A stretch of DNA of 31,278 nucleotides from UBA8337 sp965662725 (GTDB taxonomy: Bacteria > Pseudomonadota > Alphaproteobacteria > RS24). A program made the position numbers and the translations under genes. Positions 22,702 to 30,966 of this stretch are shown one piece after another. Position 1 is the stretch's first letter, and each line of letters starts with the position of its first letter. The notes beneath the pieces are model-generated. The model had not been told where the DNA came from and did not search any database. It worked only from the letters and a program-made list of their open reading frames with translations. The stretch is taken from positions 1 through 31,278 of the forward strand of contig CBFIIT010000017.1 of assembly GCA_965662725.1 (NCBI GenBank), given 5' to 3'.

Positions 22702-24673
22702 CGTCATCAACCGCCAGCTTATCACCGGCCGCACACAGCACCTTCTTAACCGTCGTATCTTTTTCGGCGCGCAGAATATTTTCCATCTTCATCGCCTCAA
22801 CAACGGCCAGAGGTTCACCGGCTTTCACCGCCTGCCCCTCTTCTACCGCCACGGAAACGACAACACCCGGCATCGGGCAGATGAGCTCTTTATCGCTGGC
22901 TCCATCGGCCTTTTCAGGCATATAGGTCATCGCTGCTTGCGCTGCCAAACGGCGCACATAAACCTTCACCGCCGCACCGCGACCGGTCAGCGTATAGCCT
23001 TCCGCATGGCGGTCGACCGTCAGGCTAACGGGCTTGCCATTTACCGAACCGTAGAAAAACAAATCACCGGGCAACCAGTCACATTCCACGGCAATGTCAA
23101 CGTCGTTCAACAAAACACCTTGGCTCGACTTGCTGGCGGTAAACACCAATTCGCCAACCTGCACAGACTGCTCGGTTTCCGGCGTAAACTGATGACCGGA
23201 CAAAACTTGCGAGCTTTCAGAAGCGCGCATTTGCGTAATTTGCGACATGGTGAAACCGATAACCGCAAGCTCTTCCATCCGCGCACTATCAATCGGCGCG
23301 CCATCAAAGCCCTCAGGGTATTCTTCGTCGATAAAGGCCGTTGTCAACGCCCCTTCACGAAAACGCGGGTGCTGCATAATCGCACCGCAAAAATCAATAT
23401 TATGGCGAATGCCATCAATGCGGAAATTATCCAACGCATCTGCCATCGCATCGGTCGCCGTCAAACGGTCCGGCGCATGCGTCACCAATTTGGCAATCAT
23501 TGGATCATAGAAAATTGAAATTTCACCGCCTTCATAAACGCCGGTATCATTGCGCACGGTAATACCGTCTTGCACACCCTCTGCCGGTGGCCGATAGCGC
23601 GACAAGCGTCCGGTGGACGGCAAGAAACCACGATACGGGTCTTCCGCATAAACACGACTTTCAATCGCCCAGCCATTTAGCTGCACATCTTTTTGCGTCA
23701 ATGTCAGCTTTTCACCGGCTGCAACATTGATCATCTGCTCGACCAAATCAATGCCGGTAATCAATTCGGTTACCGGATGCTCAACTTGCAAGCGTGTGTT
23801 CATTTCGAGAAAATAGAAATTCTTATCGCCATCAACAATAAATTCAACGGTGCCGGCGGAGCAATAATCCACTGCTTTTGCCAGCTTTACCGACTGCTCG
23901 CCCATCGCTTTGCGGGTCGCTTCGTCGAGGAACGGGCTCGGCGCTTCTTCAATCACTTTCTGGTTACGGCGCTGAATGGAACATTCGCGCTCACCCAAAT
24001 AAATAACATTGCCGTGCTTATCGCCGAGAATTTGAATTTCAATATGGCGCGGCTGGGTAACGAATTTCTCAATAAAAATGCGGTCATCGCCAAAGCTGGC
24101 CGCCGCTTCATTTTTCGAAGACTGAAAGCCCTCGCGCGCATCATCATCATTCCACGCAATTCGCATGCCTTTACCGCCGCCACCGGCTGACGCTTTAATC
24201 ATCACCGGATAGCCGATTTCATTGGAAATCTTAATCGCTTCATCCGCGTCCTCAATCAGCCCCATATGGCCGGGAACGGTGGAAACACCGGCTTCAGACG
24301 CCAATTTCTTCGACGTGATTTTATCGCCCATCGCTTCGATTGCACCGGCCGGTGGGCCGATAAAGGCGACGCTCGCCTTGTCCAACTCTTCAGCAAAGGC
24401 TTTGTTCTCAGACAAAAAGCCATAGCCCGGATGCACGGCTTGTGCGCCGGTTTGCTTTATCGCATCGAGAATTTTATCGATGACCAAATAGCTTTCCGCC
24501 GCCGCCGCGCCGCCAATATGCACTGCCTCATCGGCTTCGCGCACATGCAAAGCCAACGCGTCTGCGTCCGAATAAACGGCGACAGTCTTAATGCCCATAG
24601 CGCGCGCGGTTTTAATGACACGGCAGGCAATCTCGCCGCGATTTGCAATCAGAATTTTATCAAATTTTTTCAT
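22682..24673 (-). CDS. pccA: Propionyl-CoA carboxylase alpha subunit (biotin carboxylase + biotin carrier)
   Basis: This subunit carboxylates its own biotin with bicarbonate and ATP and passes the carboxyl to the beta subunit. An N-terminal biotin-carboxylase domain (about residues 1-450) has the ATP-grasp loop KASAGGGGKGMRIAW and RDCSIQRRNQK-like segment ERECSIQRRNQKV. A middle region links to the C-terminal biotinyl domain with EAMKM; the biotinylated residue is Lys629, 34 residues from the end. The size (663 residues) and adjacency to the pccB-like gene support propionyl-CoA over methylcrotonyl-CoA, but the acyl substrate is inferred. It begins three bases after pccB ends. Confidence 0.93.
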   Translation of the reverse strand: MKKFDKILIANRGEIACRVIKTARAMGIKTVAVYSDADALALHVREADEAVHIGGAAAAESYLVIDKILDAIKQTGAQAVHPGYGFLSENKAFAEELDKASVAFIGPPAGAIEAMGDKITSKKLASEAGVSTVPGHMGLIEDADEAIKISNEIGYPVMIKASAGGGGKGMRIAWNDDDAREGFQSSKNEAAASFGDDRIFIEKFVTQPRHIEIQILGDKHGNVIYLGERECSIQRRNQKVIEEAPSPFLDEATRKAMGEQSVKLAKAVDYCSAGTVEFIVDGDKNFYFLEMNTRLQVEHPVTELITGIDLVEQMINVAAGEKLTLTQKDVQLNGWAIESRVYAEDPYRGFLPSTGRLSRYRPPAEGVQDGITVRNDTGVYEGGEISIFYDPMIAKLVTHAPDRLTATDAMADALDNFRIDGIRHNIDFCGAIMQHPRFREGALTTAFIDEEYPEGFDGAPIDSARMEELAVIGFTMSQITQMRASESSQVLSGHQFTPETEQSVQVGELVFTASKSSQGVLLNDVDIAVECDWLPGDLFFYGSVNGKPVSLTVDRHAEGYTLTGRGAAVKVYVRRLAAQAAMTYMPEKADGASDKELICPMPGVVVSVAVEEGQAVKAGEPLAVVEAMKMENILRAEKDTTVKKVLCAAGDKLAVDDVMLEFE

Positions 24674-24676
24674 AAT

Positions 24677-26203
24677 CTATAGCGGGATGTTATCGTGTTT
24701 TTTCCAAGGGTTCTCGAGCTTCTTTGAAGAGAGAAGCGCCAGCGCACGGGCCACGCGTCGGCGTGTATTATGCGGCTGGATAACCTCGTCAATATATCCG
24801 CGCTCGGCGGCAACAAACGGGTTTAAAAAGCGTTCTTCATATTGCGCGGTTTGCTCGGCAATTTCCTCTTCACTGGAATTGCGGAAAATAATCTCAACCG
24901 CGCCCTTGGCTCCCATCACCGCAATCTCGGCAGTCGGCCAGGCATAGTTAAAATCACCGCGCAAATGTTTCGACGCCATCACATCATACGCACCGCCATA
25001 GGCTTTGCGGGTGATGATGGTCACTTTTGGCACCGTCGCCTCGGCATAGGCAAACAGTAATTTCGCGCCATGCTTAATCAAACCGCCATATTCTTGGCTG
25101 GTGCCTGGCAAGAAGCCCGGCACATCGACAAAAGTAACAATCGGAATATCAAAGCAATCGCAAAAGCGAACGAAGCGCGCCGCCTTGCGACTGGCGTCAC
25201 TATCCAAAACACCGGCCAATGTCATTGGCTGGTTGGCAACAAAACCGACAGTCTTGCCCTCCATCCGACCAAAACCTGTAATGACGTTTTTGGCGAAGTC
25301 TTTTTGAATTTCAAAAAAGTCGCCTTCATCGACAACCTTCTGCACCAATTCCATCATGTCATACGGCATATTGGGATTGTCAGGGACAAGCGTATCCAGC
25401 GATCGTTCCGTGCGGTCGCGCACATCAAAGCTTGGCTGTTCAGGCACGCCGGTGCGGTTTGATAGAGGCAAGAAGTCAATCAAGCGGCGTAGTTCAGCCA
25501 GCGCTTCCACATCATTATCATAGGCACCATCAGCGACCGATGATTTCGTGGTATGCACTTTCGCGCCACCCAATTCTTCTGCCGTTACTTCTTCATTGGT
25601 AACGGTCTTCACCACATCAGGGCCGGTTACAAACATGTAAGATGTGTTGCGCACCATGAAAATGAAATCGGTCAAAGCCGGGGAATACACATCACCACCG
25701 GCACATGGCCCCATAATCATGGTGATTTGCGGTATCACGCCCGACGCCATTGTGTTGCGTTGGAAAACTTCAGCATAGCCGCCCAGCGCGTCAACGCCTT
25801 CTTGAATGCGCGCGCCACCGGCATCCAAAATACCGATAATCGGCACGCCATTGCGCAAGGCCATGTCCTGCACCTTATTGATTTTCTTGGAATGCGCGCG
25901 GGAGAGAGAGCCACCAAATACGGTAAAGTCTTTTGCGAAAAGATATATCGGGCGTCCGTTAACCGTGCCCCAGCCTGTCACCACACCATCGCCCGGCACT
26001 TTATTGTCCTGCATGCCAAACTCTTGGCAGTCATGCTCGACAAACATATCAATCTCTTCGAAGCTGTCAGGGTCGAGCAGCAATTCAATCCGCTCGCGCG
26101 CGGTCAGCTTGCCGCGTCCGTGTTGCGCCTCAATTCTTTTTTCGCCACCGCCCAATCGTGCAACGCGGCGGCGCTCTTCAAGTTCTTCGACAATGTCTCG
26201 CAC
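24677..26203 (-). CDS. pccB: Propionyl-CoA carboxylase beta subunit (carboxyltransferase)
   Basis: This subunit transfers the carboxyl group from biotin to propionyl-CoA, giving methylmalonyl-CoA. Hallmarks are GKLTARERIELLLDPDSFEE at about residue 35, the GGARIQEGVDALGGY oxyanion-hole segment, and VDVPGFLPGTSQEYGGLIKHGAKLL with ITRKAYGGAYDVM in the C-terminal half. I prefer the GTG at 26203 because GGGAGG ends directly against the ATG at 26209, which is too close for ribosome binding, while the GTG is six bases away; it also gives the family-like start MRDIVEELE. The length is 508 residues. It is followed by pccA and preceded by the ATP12 gene. Confidence 0.93.
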   Translation of the reverse strand: MRDIVEELEERRRVARLGGGEKRIEAQHGRGKLTARERIELLLDPDSFEEIDMFVEHDCQEFGMQDNKVPGDGVVTGWGTVNGRPIYLFAKDFTVFGGSLSRAHSKKINKVQDMALRNGVPIIGILDAGGARIQEGVDALGGYAEVFQRNTMASGVIPQITMIMGPCAGGDVYSPALTDFIFMVRNTSYMFVTGPDVVKTVTNEEVTAEELGGAKVHTTKSSVADGAYDNDVEALAELRRLIDFLPLSNRTGVPEQPSFDVRDRTERSLDTLVPDNPNMPYDMMELVQKVVDEGDFFEIQKDFAKNVITGFGRMEGKTVGFVANQPMTLAGVLDSDASRKAARFVRFCDCFDIPIVTFVDVPGFLPGTSQEYGGLIKHGAKLLFAYAEATVPKVTIITRKAYGGAYDVMASKHLRGDFNYAWPTAEIAVMGAKGAVEIIFRNSSEEEIAEQTAQYEERFLNPFVAAERGYIDEVIQPHNTRRRVARALALLSSKKLENPWKKHDNIPL

Positions 26204-26222
26204 GTTCATCCTCCCAACGTGG

Positions 26223-26912
26223 CTATAGCGCTGATAAATACCCCGCTATCGTAGCGATTTCCAGTTCTATCTTTTGCAAGCGTGCTTGCGCTTCTTCATC
26301 AATGCCCCAATCTTCCATTTGTGCCAAATCATCAAGAAACGCCAATTCATAGGCTTGTTTTGGTGAAATACGCCCCTCATCCAACGCTATCGCCAAAATT
26401 GCGGAGCCGAGCAGTGCGGCTAAATGCGCCAATCCTGTCAGCTTAAACAAATCATCACCGGCCGCAGCAACAAAACGGGCATGGTTTTCTGCCGGCTGTT
26501 CAATCGGCAAAATGCCGGATGTGACATTAAACGAAATATCAAATCGCGTTCTGGCCCAATCCAAAACCGGATCCCAGCTTTCAGCCTGCTTTTGCACCAG
26601 CTTTTCAGGATGCTCTGCACGATAGCAGAGCAAATCCGACATGGCATAATCGGCATATGCCGCCGCCGTTTCCTGCGGCACTTCTGCCACTCTATCCAAG
26701 GCAGTTGAAACCAACCGCATAACCGGCATGGTGTAGCTGTTTATCTCTTCTTGCTGCGCCTCCCACTCATCGGCCACTAATTTGGCCAGCGCTGCGCCGG
26801 GCAAATGCATCGGCTTTTTCGCCGGTGTCTTTAATTCATGGCTATCGAGCATGATTGCGAATGCATCATCACGCGCTTCTATCGATACGGTTTTGTAAAA
26901 TCGTTTGCTCAT
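26223..26912 (-). CDS. ATP12 family F1-ATPase assembly chaperone
   Basis: This 229-residue protein begins KRFYKTVSIEARDDAFAIMLDSHELKTPAK, followed by the conserved EWEAQQEEINSYTMPVMRLVSTALDRV and LLCYRAEHPEKL segments, as in bacterial relatives of mitochondrial Atp12. That protein binds the F1 alpha subunit before assembly. It overlaps the HAD gene upstream by four bases and lies 19 bases before pccB. The crcB-rluC-HAD-ATP12 order is common in Alphaproteobacteria. Confidence 0.92.
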   Translation of the reverse strand: MSKRFYKTVSIEARDDAFAIMLDSHELKTPAKKPMHLPGAALAKLVADEWEAQQEEINSYTMPVMRLVSTALDRVAEVPQETAAAYADYAMSDLLCYRAEHPEKLVQKQAESWDPVLDWARTRFDISFNVTSGILPIEQPAENHARFVAAAGDDLFKLTGLAHLAALLGSAILAIALDEGRISPKQAYELAFLDDLAQMEDWGIDEEAQARLQKIELEIATIAGYLSAL

Positions 26913-27574
26913 GCGCCGGTGAAATCAGCCAATAATGCTTTCAATTGTTCCGGCGTATCGGCAATCGCATCAGCGCCGGACTCTTCCAATTCATCAACTG
27001 TTTGATACCCCCAGCCGACGCCAATGGCTTGCGCGCCTGCGGCCTTGGCCATCATAATATCGAAACTCGTATCGCCGACCATGACTGATTGAGCTGCGGT
27101 AACACCGGTCTCACGCATCGCGTCCAGCATCAAATCCGGATTGGGTTTGCCGGGGCCGTCATCAGCACTTTTAAGCACCTGAAAATACCTGCGAATATTA
27201 TAGGCATCGACCACCCGCTCCAATCCACGCCGCGACTTCATGGTAATAATGCCCATCAGCGTTTCATCCATGCCGCCCAATTCGACAATTTGCTCGCGCA
27301 TTCCCTCAAACATCACTTGGCCGCGATCATCTTGCTGTACAAGCTGCTGATAAGTGTCACGATAAACATCCAGCATATTGATAATTTGATCGTCCGTTGC
27401 GTCAGGCGCATGGCGGCGCATCGCAACATCAACCGGCAGGCCGACCGCATAGAGAATATCGCGCCGCTCGGGAGACGGAAAATCGTGCGACTCCAGCGCC
27501 GCTTCCGTCGCGGTGATGATTGTTTGCTGACTGTCCACCAAAGTGCCGTCGCAATCGAACACAATCAAACGCAT
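26909..27574 (-). CDS. HAD-superfamily phosphatase (phosphoglycolate phosphatase-like)
   Basis: This 221-residue protein begins MRLIVFDCDGTLVDS with nucleophile Asp7 and acid Asp9. TMKSRRGLERVV follows in the middle, with a likely catalytic Lys in KPNPDLML and an acidic pair in VGDTSFDIMMAKAAGA. The helical cap between residues 15 and 85 marks subfamily I (Gph/PGMB-like). The substrate is not determined. The ATG at 27574 shares a base with the rluC stop (TGATG). Confidence 0.9.
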   Translation of the reverse strand: MRLIVFDCDGTLVDSQQTIITATEAALESHDFPSPERRDILYAVGLPVDVAMRRHAPDATDDQIINMLDVYRDTYQQLVQQDDRGQVMFEGMREQIVELGGMDETLMGIITMKSRRGLERVVDAYNIRRYFQVLKSADDGPGKPNPDLMLDAMRETGVTAAQSVMVGDTSFDIMMAKAAGAQAIGVGWGYQTVDELEESGADAIADTPEQLKALLADFTGA

Positions 27575-28572
27575 CAAAATTCCTCATCAAATGAGACATC
27601 GCCCTCGGTCATATCCAAGTTTAGCATATCCCATGTTTCAGCCATATGGCCGGTAAGCGGAGCCCGACACGACAAATTGCCGCCATCGGGATGTTGCATA
27701 TTAATCGACCGAGCGTGCAAGTGAAGTTTTTTAGGCAAAATCCCGCCATAATCTTCATTCTCATTCTCGACCCGATATTTTCCATCGCCAACCAATGGAT
27801 GCCCGATAGCCGAAGCATGGGCGCGGATTTGGTGCGTGCGTCCGGTTATCGGTCGAAACGCAACCCAGCAAAACCGCTGCCCGACGCGCGATACTTCCAT
27901 AAAATCCGTATGAGCCTTCATCGCGTCCGGATCACCCTTTTCTACCGGTCTGACACGCTCACCACCATCGGCTGCAGCGCGTTTGGCCAGCGGCACGATA
28001 ATATGACCACGTGACGGCCTAGGTACGCCATATACCAGAGCCCAGTAAATTTTTTCTGTCGCGCGATCGGCAAATTGACGGGTCAAAAATTGCGCCGCCT
28101 TACGATTGCGCGCCAGCACCAGCACACCCGAAGTGTCGCGGTCCAAGCGATGCACCAAACGTGGCGGTTCTGCCTCATCAAATTGCAAAGCCGGCAACGC
28201 GCCATCAATATGACGCACTGTCTTGCTGCCGCCCTGAACCGCCAAACCGGACGGTTTATTGAGCACAATTACTTGCTTGTCTTTATGGATAATCGCGGCG
28301 CGCAATTGCTCGACCAAATTATCCGGCACACTAACCGGCCGCTCTGATTTCGCAGCTCCTTGTGCCGGCACTTCCGGCGGCACGCGAATGATTTGCCCCT
28401 GCGCGACGCGTATCGCCGCCTTGGCACGTTTACCTTCAACCCGCACCAAACCGCGCCGCAGCAATTTTTCCAAACGTCCTTGGGTCAGTGCCGGAAAATG
28501 CTTTCGGAACCACCTATCAAGGCGCAAGCCGTCATCTTCGGGTTTTACTTTTATTTGTCGCACACCCGCCAT
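27574..28572 (-). CDS. rluC: 23S rRNA pseudouridine synthase, RluC/RluD family
   Basis: This enzyme isomerises specific uridines of 23S rRNA to pseudouridine. An S4 RNA-binding domain covers residues 13-65 (RLDRWFRKHFPALTQGRLEKLL). The catalytic motif HRLDRDTSG has Asp144 as nucleophile, and GRTHQIRAHASAIGHPLVGD follows later. The RluC assignment over RluD rests on the N-terminal form and the gene neighbourhood, so target positions are inferred. The ATG overlaps the crcB stop (TAATG). It is 332 residues long. Confidence 0.92.
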   Translation of the reverse strand: MAGVRQIKVKPEDDGLRLDRWFRKHFPALTQGRLEKLLRRGLVRVEGKRAKAAIRVAQGQIIRVPPEVPAQGAAKSERPVSVPDNLVEQLRAAIIHKDKQVIVLNKPSGLAVQGGSKTVRHIDGALPALQFDEAEPPRLVHRLDRDTSGVLVLARNRKAAQFLTRQFADRATEKIYWALVYGVPRPSRGHIIVPLAKRAAADGGERVRPVEKGDPDAMKAHTDFMEVSRVGQRFCWVAFRPITGRTHQIRAHASAIGHPLVGDGKYRVENENEDYGGILPKKLHLHARSINMQHPDGGNLSCRAPLTGHMAETWDMLNLDMTEGDVSFDEEF

Positions 28573-28943
28573 TAGGAGGCCCGTAACGCCATAAAGCCGA
28601 TAAGAAAGGCGATGACGCCGCCGATTAACGAGCCACCCAGATAAAGCGCCATGGCCGCCATATCGCGTTTTTCAATCAGCTGAAATAAATCCATTGAAAA
28701 AGCCGAGAAAGTGGTAAAGCCACCAAGCAGGCCGACCGCCAGAAACAGTCGCAGGGCCTCGCTTGCCGGCTGGCGCGTTAACCACCCAATCAGCAAGCCC
28801 ATCAGCAGAGACCCCAAAATATTGACGCTCAGCGTTGCCCAAGGAAATCCCGAAGCCGTTTTCAGCCAAAGACCGACAAGATAGCGCCCGACGGCACCAA
28901 ACGCACCGCCGACTGCCACCAATATGATTGCCTGTCCGCCCAT
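28572..28943 (-). CDS. crcB: Fluoride ion channel CrcB/Fluc
   Basis: This 123-residue protein with four membrane helices exports fluoride as a dual-topology dimer. Signatures are VGGAFGAVGRYL at the N-terminus, SVNILGSLLMG (Asn41 in the pore region) and GLLGGFTTFSAFSMD. The start at 28943 is chosen because AGGAG lies five bases upstream; an ORF from 28982 would run through the terminator stem. The space to that terminator is only 27 bases, so no fluoride riboswitch fits there. Confidence 0.94.
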   Translation of the reverse strand: MGGQAIILVAVGGAFGAVGRYLVGLWLKTASGFPWATLSVNILGSLLMGLLIGWLTRQPASEALRLFLAVGLLGGFTTFSAFSMDLFQLIEKRDMAAMALYLGGSLIGGVIAFLIGFMALRAS

Positions 28944-28970
28944 AAACTCTCCTGTGCCGCACGCTAACAT

Positions 28971-29005
28971 AAAAAAAGGCACGAAAACCGCGTTTCCGTG
29001 CCTTT
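28971..29005 (-). terminator. Rho-independent terminator of the rpsM-rpsK-rpoA-rplQ operon
   Basis: On the minus strand AAAGGCACG (29005-28997) pairs with CGTGCCTTT (28983-28975) around a 13-base loop that can pair further (GAAAC/GTTTT), followed by a run of seven T (28977-28971). It lies 18 bases after the rplQ stop and ends 27 bases before crcB. Confidence 0.8.
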
Positions 29006-29023
29006 ATTTAAGATATGCTTGCG

Positions 29024-29461
29024 TTACGCAGTAGCGGCTGCCGCTACGGTTTCGCCGTCATCATCCACTTCAACCGGGCCGCTATCTTGGCCTTTGGCTT
29101 CCGGATCACGATCAACAAATTCAATCACCGCCATTGGCGCATTGTCACCAAAGCGGAAACCGGCTTTCAGAACCCGTGTATAGCCGCCTTGGCGGTCAGC
29201 ATAACGTTCCGCCAGCGTATCAAATAATTTTTGCGCATATTTCTCTTCCGGCAATTGCGCATAAGCGCGACGACGGGCCGGCAAATCGCCTTTTTTGCCC
29301 AGCGTGATCAGCTTTTCGACAAACGGACGAAGCTCTTTTGCCTTTGGCAAAGTCGTCACGATTTGCTCGTGCTTAATCAGCGCAATCGCCATATTGCCCA
29401 GCATCGCTTTACGATGGCTGGCGGTACGATTTAGTTTGCGTCCTGCTTTTGCGTGGCGCAT
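29024..29461 (-). CDS. rplQ: 50S ribosomal protein L17
   Basis: MRHAKAGRKLNRTASHRKAM is the universal L17 start, and GYTRVLKAGFRFGDNAPMAVIEFVD is the conserved C-terminal core. A 25-residue acidic, Ala-rich tail follows that E. coli L17 lacks; tails of this kind are common in Alphaproteobacteria. AAGGAG lies eight bases before the ATG. The gene follows rpoA by 29 bases and ends the ribosomal operon. Confidence 0.97.
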   Translation of the reverse strand: MRHAKAGRKLNRTASHRKAMLGNMAIALIKHEQIVTTLPKAKELRPFVEKLITLGKKGDLPARRRAYAQLPEEKYAQKLFDTLAERYADRQGGYTRVLKAGFRFGDNAPMAVIEFVDRDPEAKGQDSGPVEVDDDGETVAAAATA

Positions 29462-29490
29462 AACGGCACTCCTTTACGCTCTGTCGAGCC

Positions 29491-30510
29491 TTAGTAATTA
29501 TCTTCGAACTTCTTAGCAAGCTCTTCGATGTTTTCCGGCGGCCAGTTCGGCACATCCATACCCAGATGCAAACCCATCTCGCCCAATACTTCTTTGATTT
29601 CGTTCAGCGATTTGCGACCGAAATTCGGTGTCCGCAGCATTTCGCCTTCTGACTTTTGAATCAAATCGCCGATATAAACGATATTGTCGTTTTTCAGGCA
29701 ATTGGCAGAGCGCACAGAAAGCTCCAATTCGTCGACTTTTTTCAGCAATGCGGCTGAGAAGCCGGTCTCTTCAATGGCTGATGTGTCTTCAACCTGCACT
29801 TCCGGCTCTTCAAAGTTAATGAAGCTTTGCAGTTGGTCTTGCAGAATACGAGCAGACAAAGCCAGCGCATCTTCCGGTGTCACTGTGCCATTGGTCTCAA
29901 TATCCATGGTCAGCTTGTCATAATCCAGCACTTGGCCTTCACGCGTGTTCTCAACATTGTAAGAGACACGGCGCACAGGGCTGTAAAGACTGTCGACCGG
30001 AATAACACCGATTGGCGCATCTTCGCTGCGGTTCTTTTCAGCCGGCACATAACCGGCACCGGTATTGACGGTAAATTCGAAGCGAACTTCAGCACCATCA
30101 TCCAAAGTGCACAGCACCAAATCCGGATTGTGAATGGTCACACTGGCGTTTTCTTCCACGTCACCCGCGGTTACAACACCCGGCCCTTTTTTGCTCAAGG
30201 TCAAACGCTTCGGACCTTCCGCATCAGTGGATAGCGCCATTTGCTTAATGTTCAAAACAATGTCAGTCACATCTTCGCGCACACCGGCGATAGATGAAAA
30301 CTCATGCAAAACGCCATCAATCTGCACGCCGGTTACAGCCGCACCCTGAATGGATGACAGCAGCACGCGACGCAAAGAATTGCCCAACGTCAGACCGAAA
30401 CCGCGCTCAAGCGGTTCCGCAACAATGCGCGCTTCGCGGGTTTCATCATGGCCCGGAATAATATCGAGCTTGGTCGGCTTAATCAGTTCTTGCCAGTTCT
30501 TTTGGATCAC
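29491..30510 (-). CDS. rpoA: DNA-directed RNA polymerase alpha subunit
   Basis: The N-terminal assembly domain is clear (AEPLERGFGLTLGNSLRRVLLSS, EFSSIAGVREDVTDIVLNIK), as is the C-terminal domain that contacts UP elements and activators (LSVRSANCLKNDNIVYIGDLI and LRTPNFGRKSLNEIKEVL). The length of 339 residues is normal. The start is GTG (30510) with GAGG seven bases upstream. It lies between rpsK and rplQ in the usual bacterial order. Confidence 0.98.
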   Translation of the reverse strand: MIQKNWQELIKPTKLDIIPGHDETREARIVAEPLERGFGLTLGNSLRRVLLSSIQGAAVTGVQIDGVLHEFSSIAGVREDVTDIVLNIKQMALSTDAEGPKRLTLSKKGPGVVTAGDVEENASVTIHNPDLVLCTLDDGAEVRFEFTVNTGAGYVPAEKNRSEDAPIGVIPVDSLYSPVRRVSYNVENTREGQVLDYDKLTMDIETNGTVTPEDALALSARILQDQLQSFINFEEPEVQVEDTSAIEETGFSAALLKKVDELELSVRSANCLKNDNIVYIGDLIQKSEGEMLRTPNFGRKSLNEIKEVLGEMGLHLGMDVPNWPPENIEELAKKFEDNY

Positions 30511-30560
30511 AATGTCACCTCATAAATTAGTTTTAAGCAGCAGTCGGAAGCGGTCAGCAA

Positions 30561-30950
30561 TCAAACGCGACGACGCTTCGGCGGACGGCAGCCATTATGC
30601 GGAATAGGCGTCACATCACGAATTGAGGTGATTGTGAAACCGGCAGCCTGCAGAGCACGCAAGGCACTCTCACGACCCGAACCCGGGCCGCGTACATTTA
30701 CTTCAAGTGTTTTCACACCATGTTCCATCGCTTTGCGACCAGCATCTTCCGCTGCAACTTGAGCCGCATAAGGCGTCGATTTACGAGAGCCCTTAAACCC
30801 CATGGAACCGGCTGACGACCAGCTAATGGCGTTACCTTGCGCATCAGAAATGGTAATCAGCGTATTGTTGAAAGTCGAATTGACGTGCGCAACACCGGCG
30901 GTGATGTTTTTACGCTCGCGGCGACGAACTCGTGTCTTCTCTGTAGCCAT
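30561..30950 (-). CDS. rpsK: 30S ribosomal protein S11
   Basis: This 129-residue protein contains GVAHVNSTFNNTLITISDAQGN near residue 19, GSMGFKGSRKSTPYAAQ, VRGPGSGRESALRALQ and the C-terminal DVTPIPHNGCRPPKRRRV, all diagnostic of S11. It forms part of the small-subunit platform with S18 and S21. AGGGGA precedes the ATG. It follows rpsM by 16 bases. Confidence 0.98.
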   Translation of the reverse strand: MATEKTRVRRRERKNITAGVAHVNSTFNNTLITISDAQGNAISWSSAGSMGFKGSRKSTPYAAQVAAEDAGRKAMEHGVKTLEVNVRGPGSGRESALRALQAAGFTITSIRDVTPIPHNGCRPPKRRRV

Positions 30951-30966
30951 CTGTCAGTCCCCTGCC

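Noticed and set aside
22622..23518. A 298-codon plus-strand ORF running over the end of lipB and into pccA
   Set aside because: It lies antisense to clear pccA coding sequence, has a His/Arg-rich composition typical of a shadow frame and shows no family motif.
28943..29023. A fluoride riboswitch before crcB
   Set aside because: The gap contains only the rplQ terminator hairpin and a ribosome-binding site; the conserved crcB-motif fold is not present.
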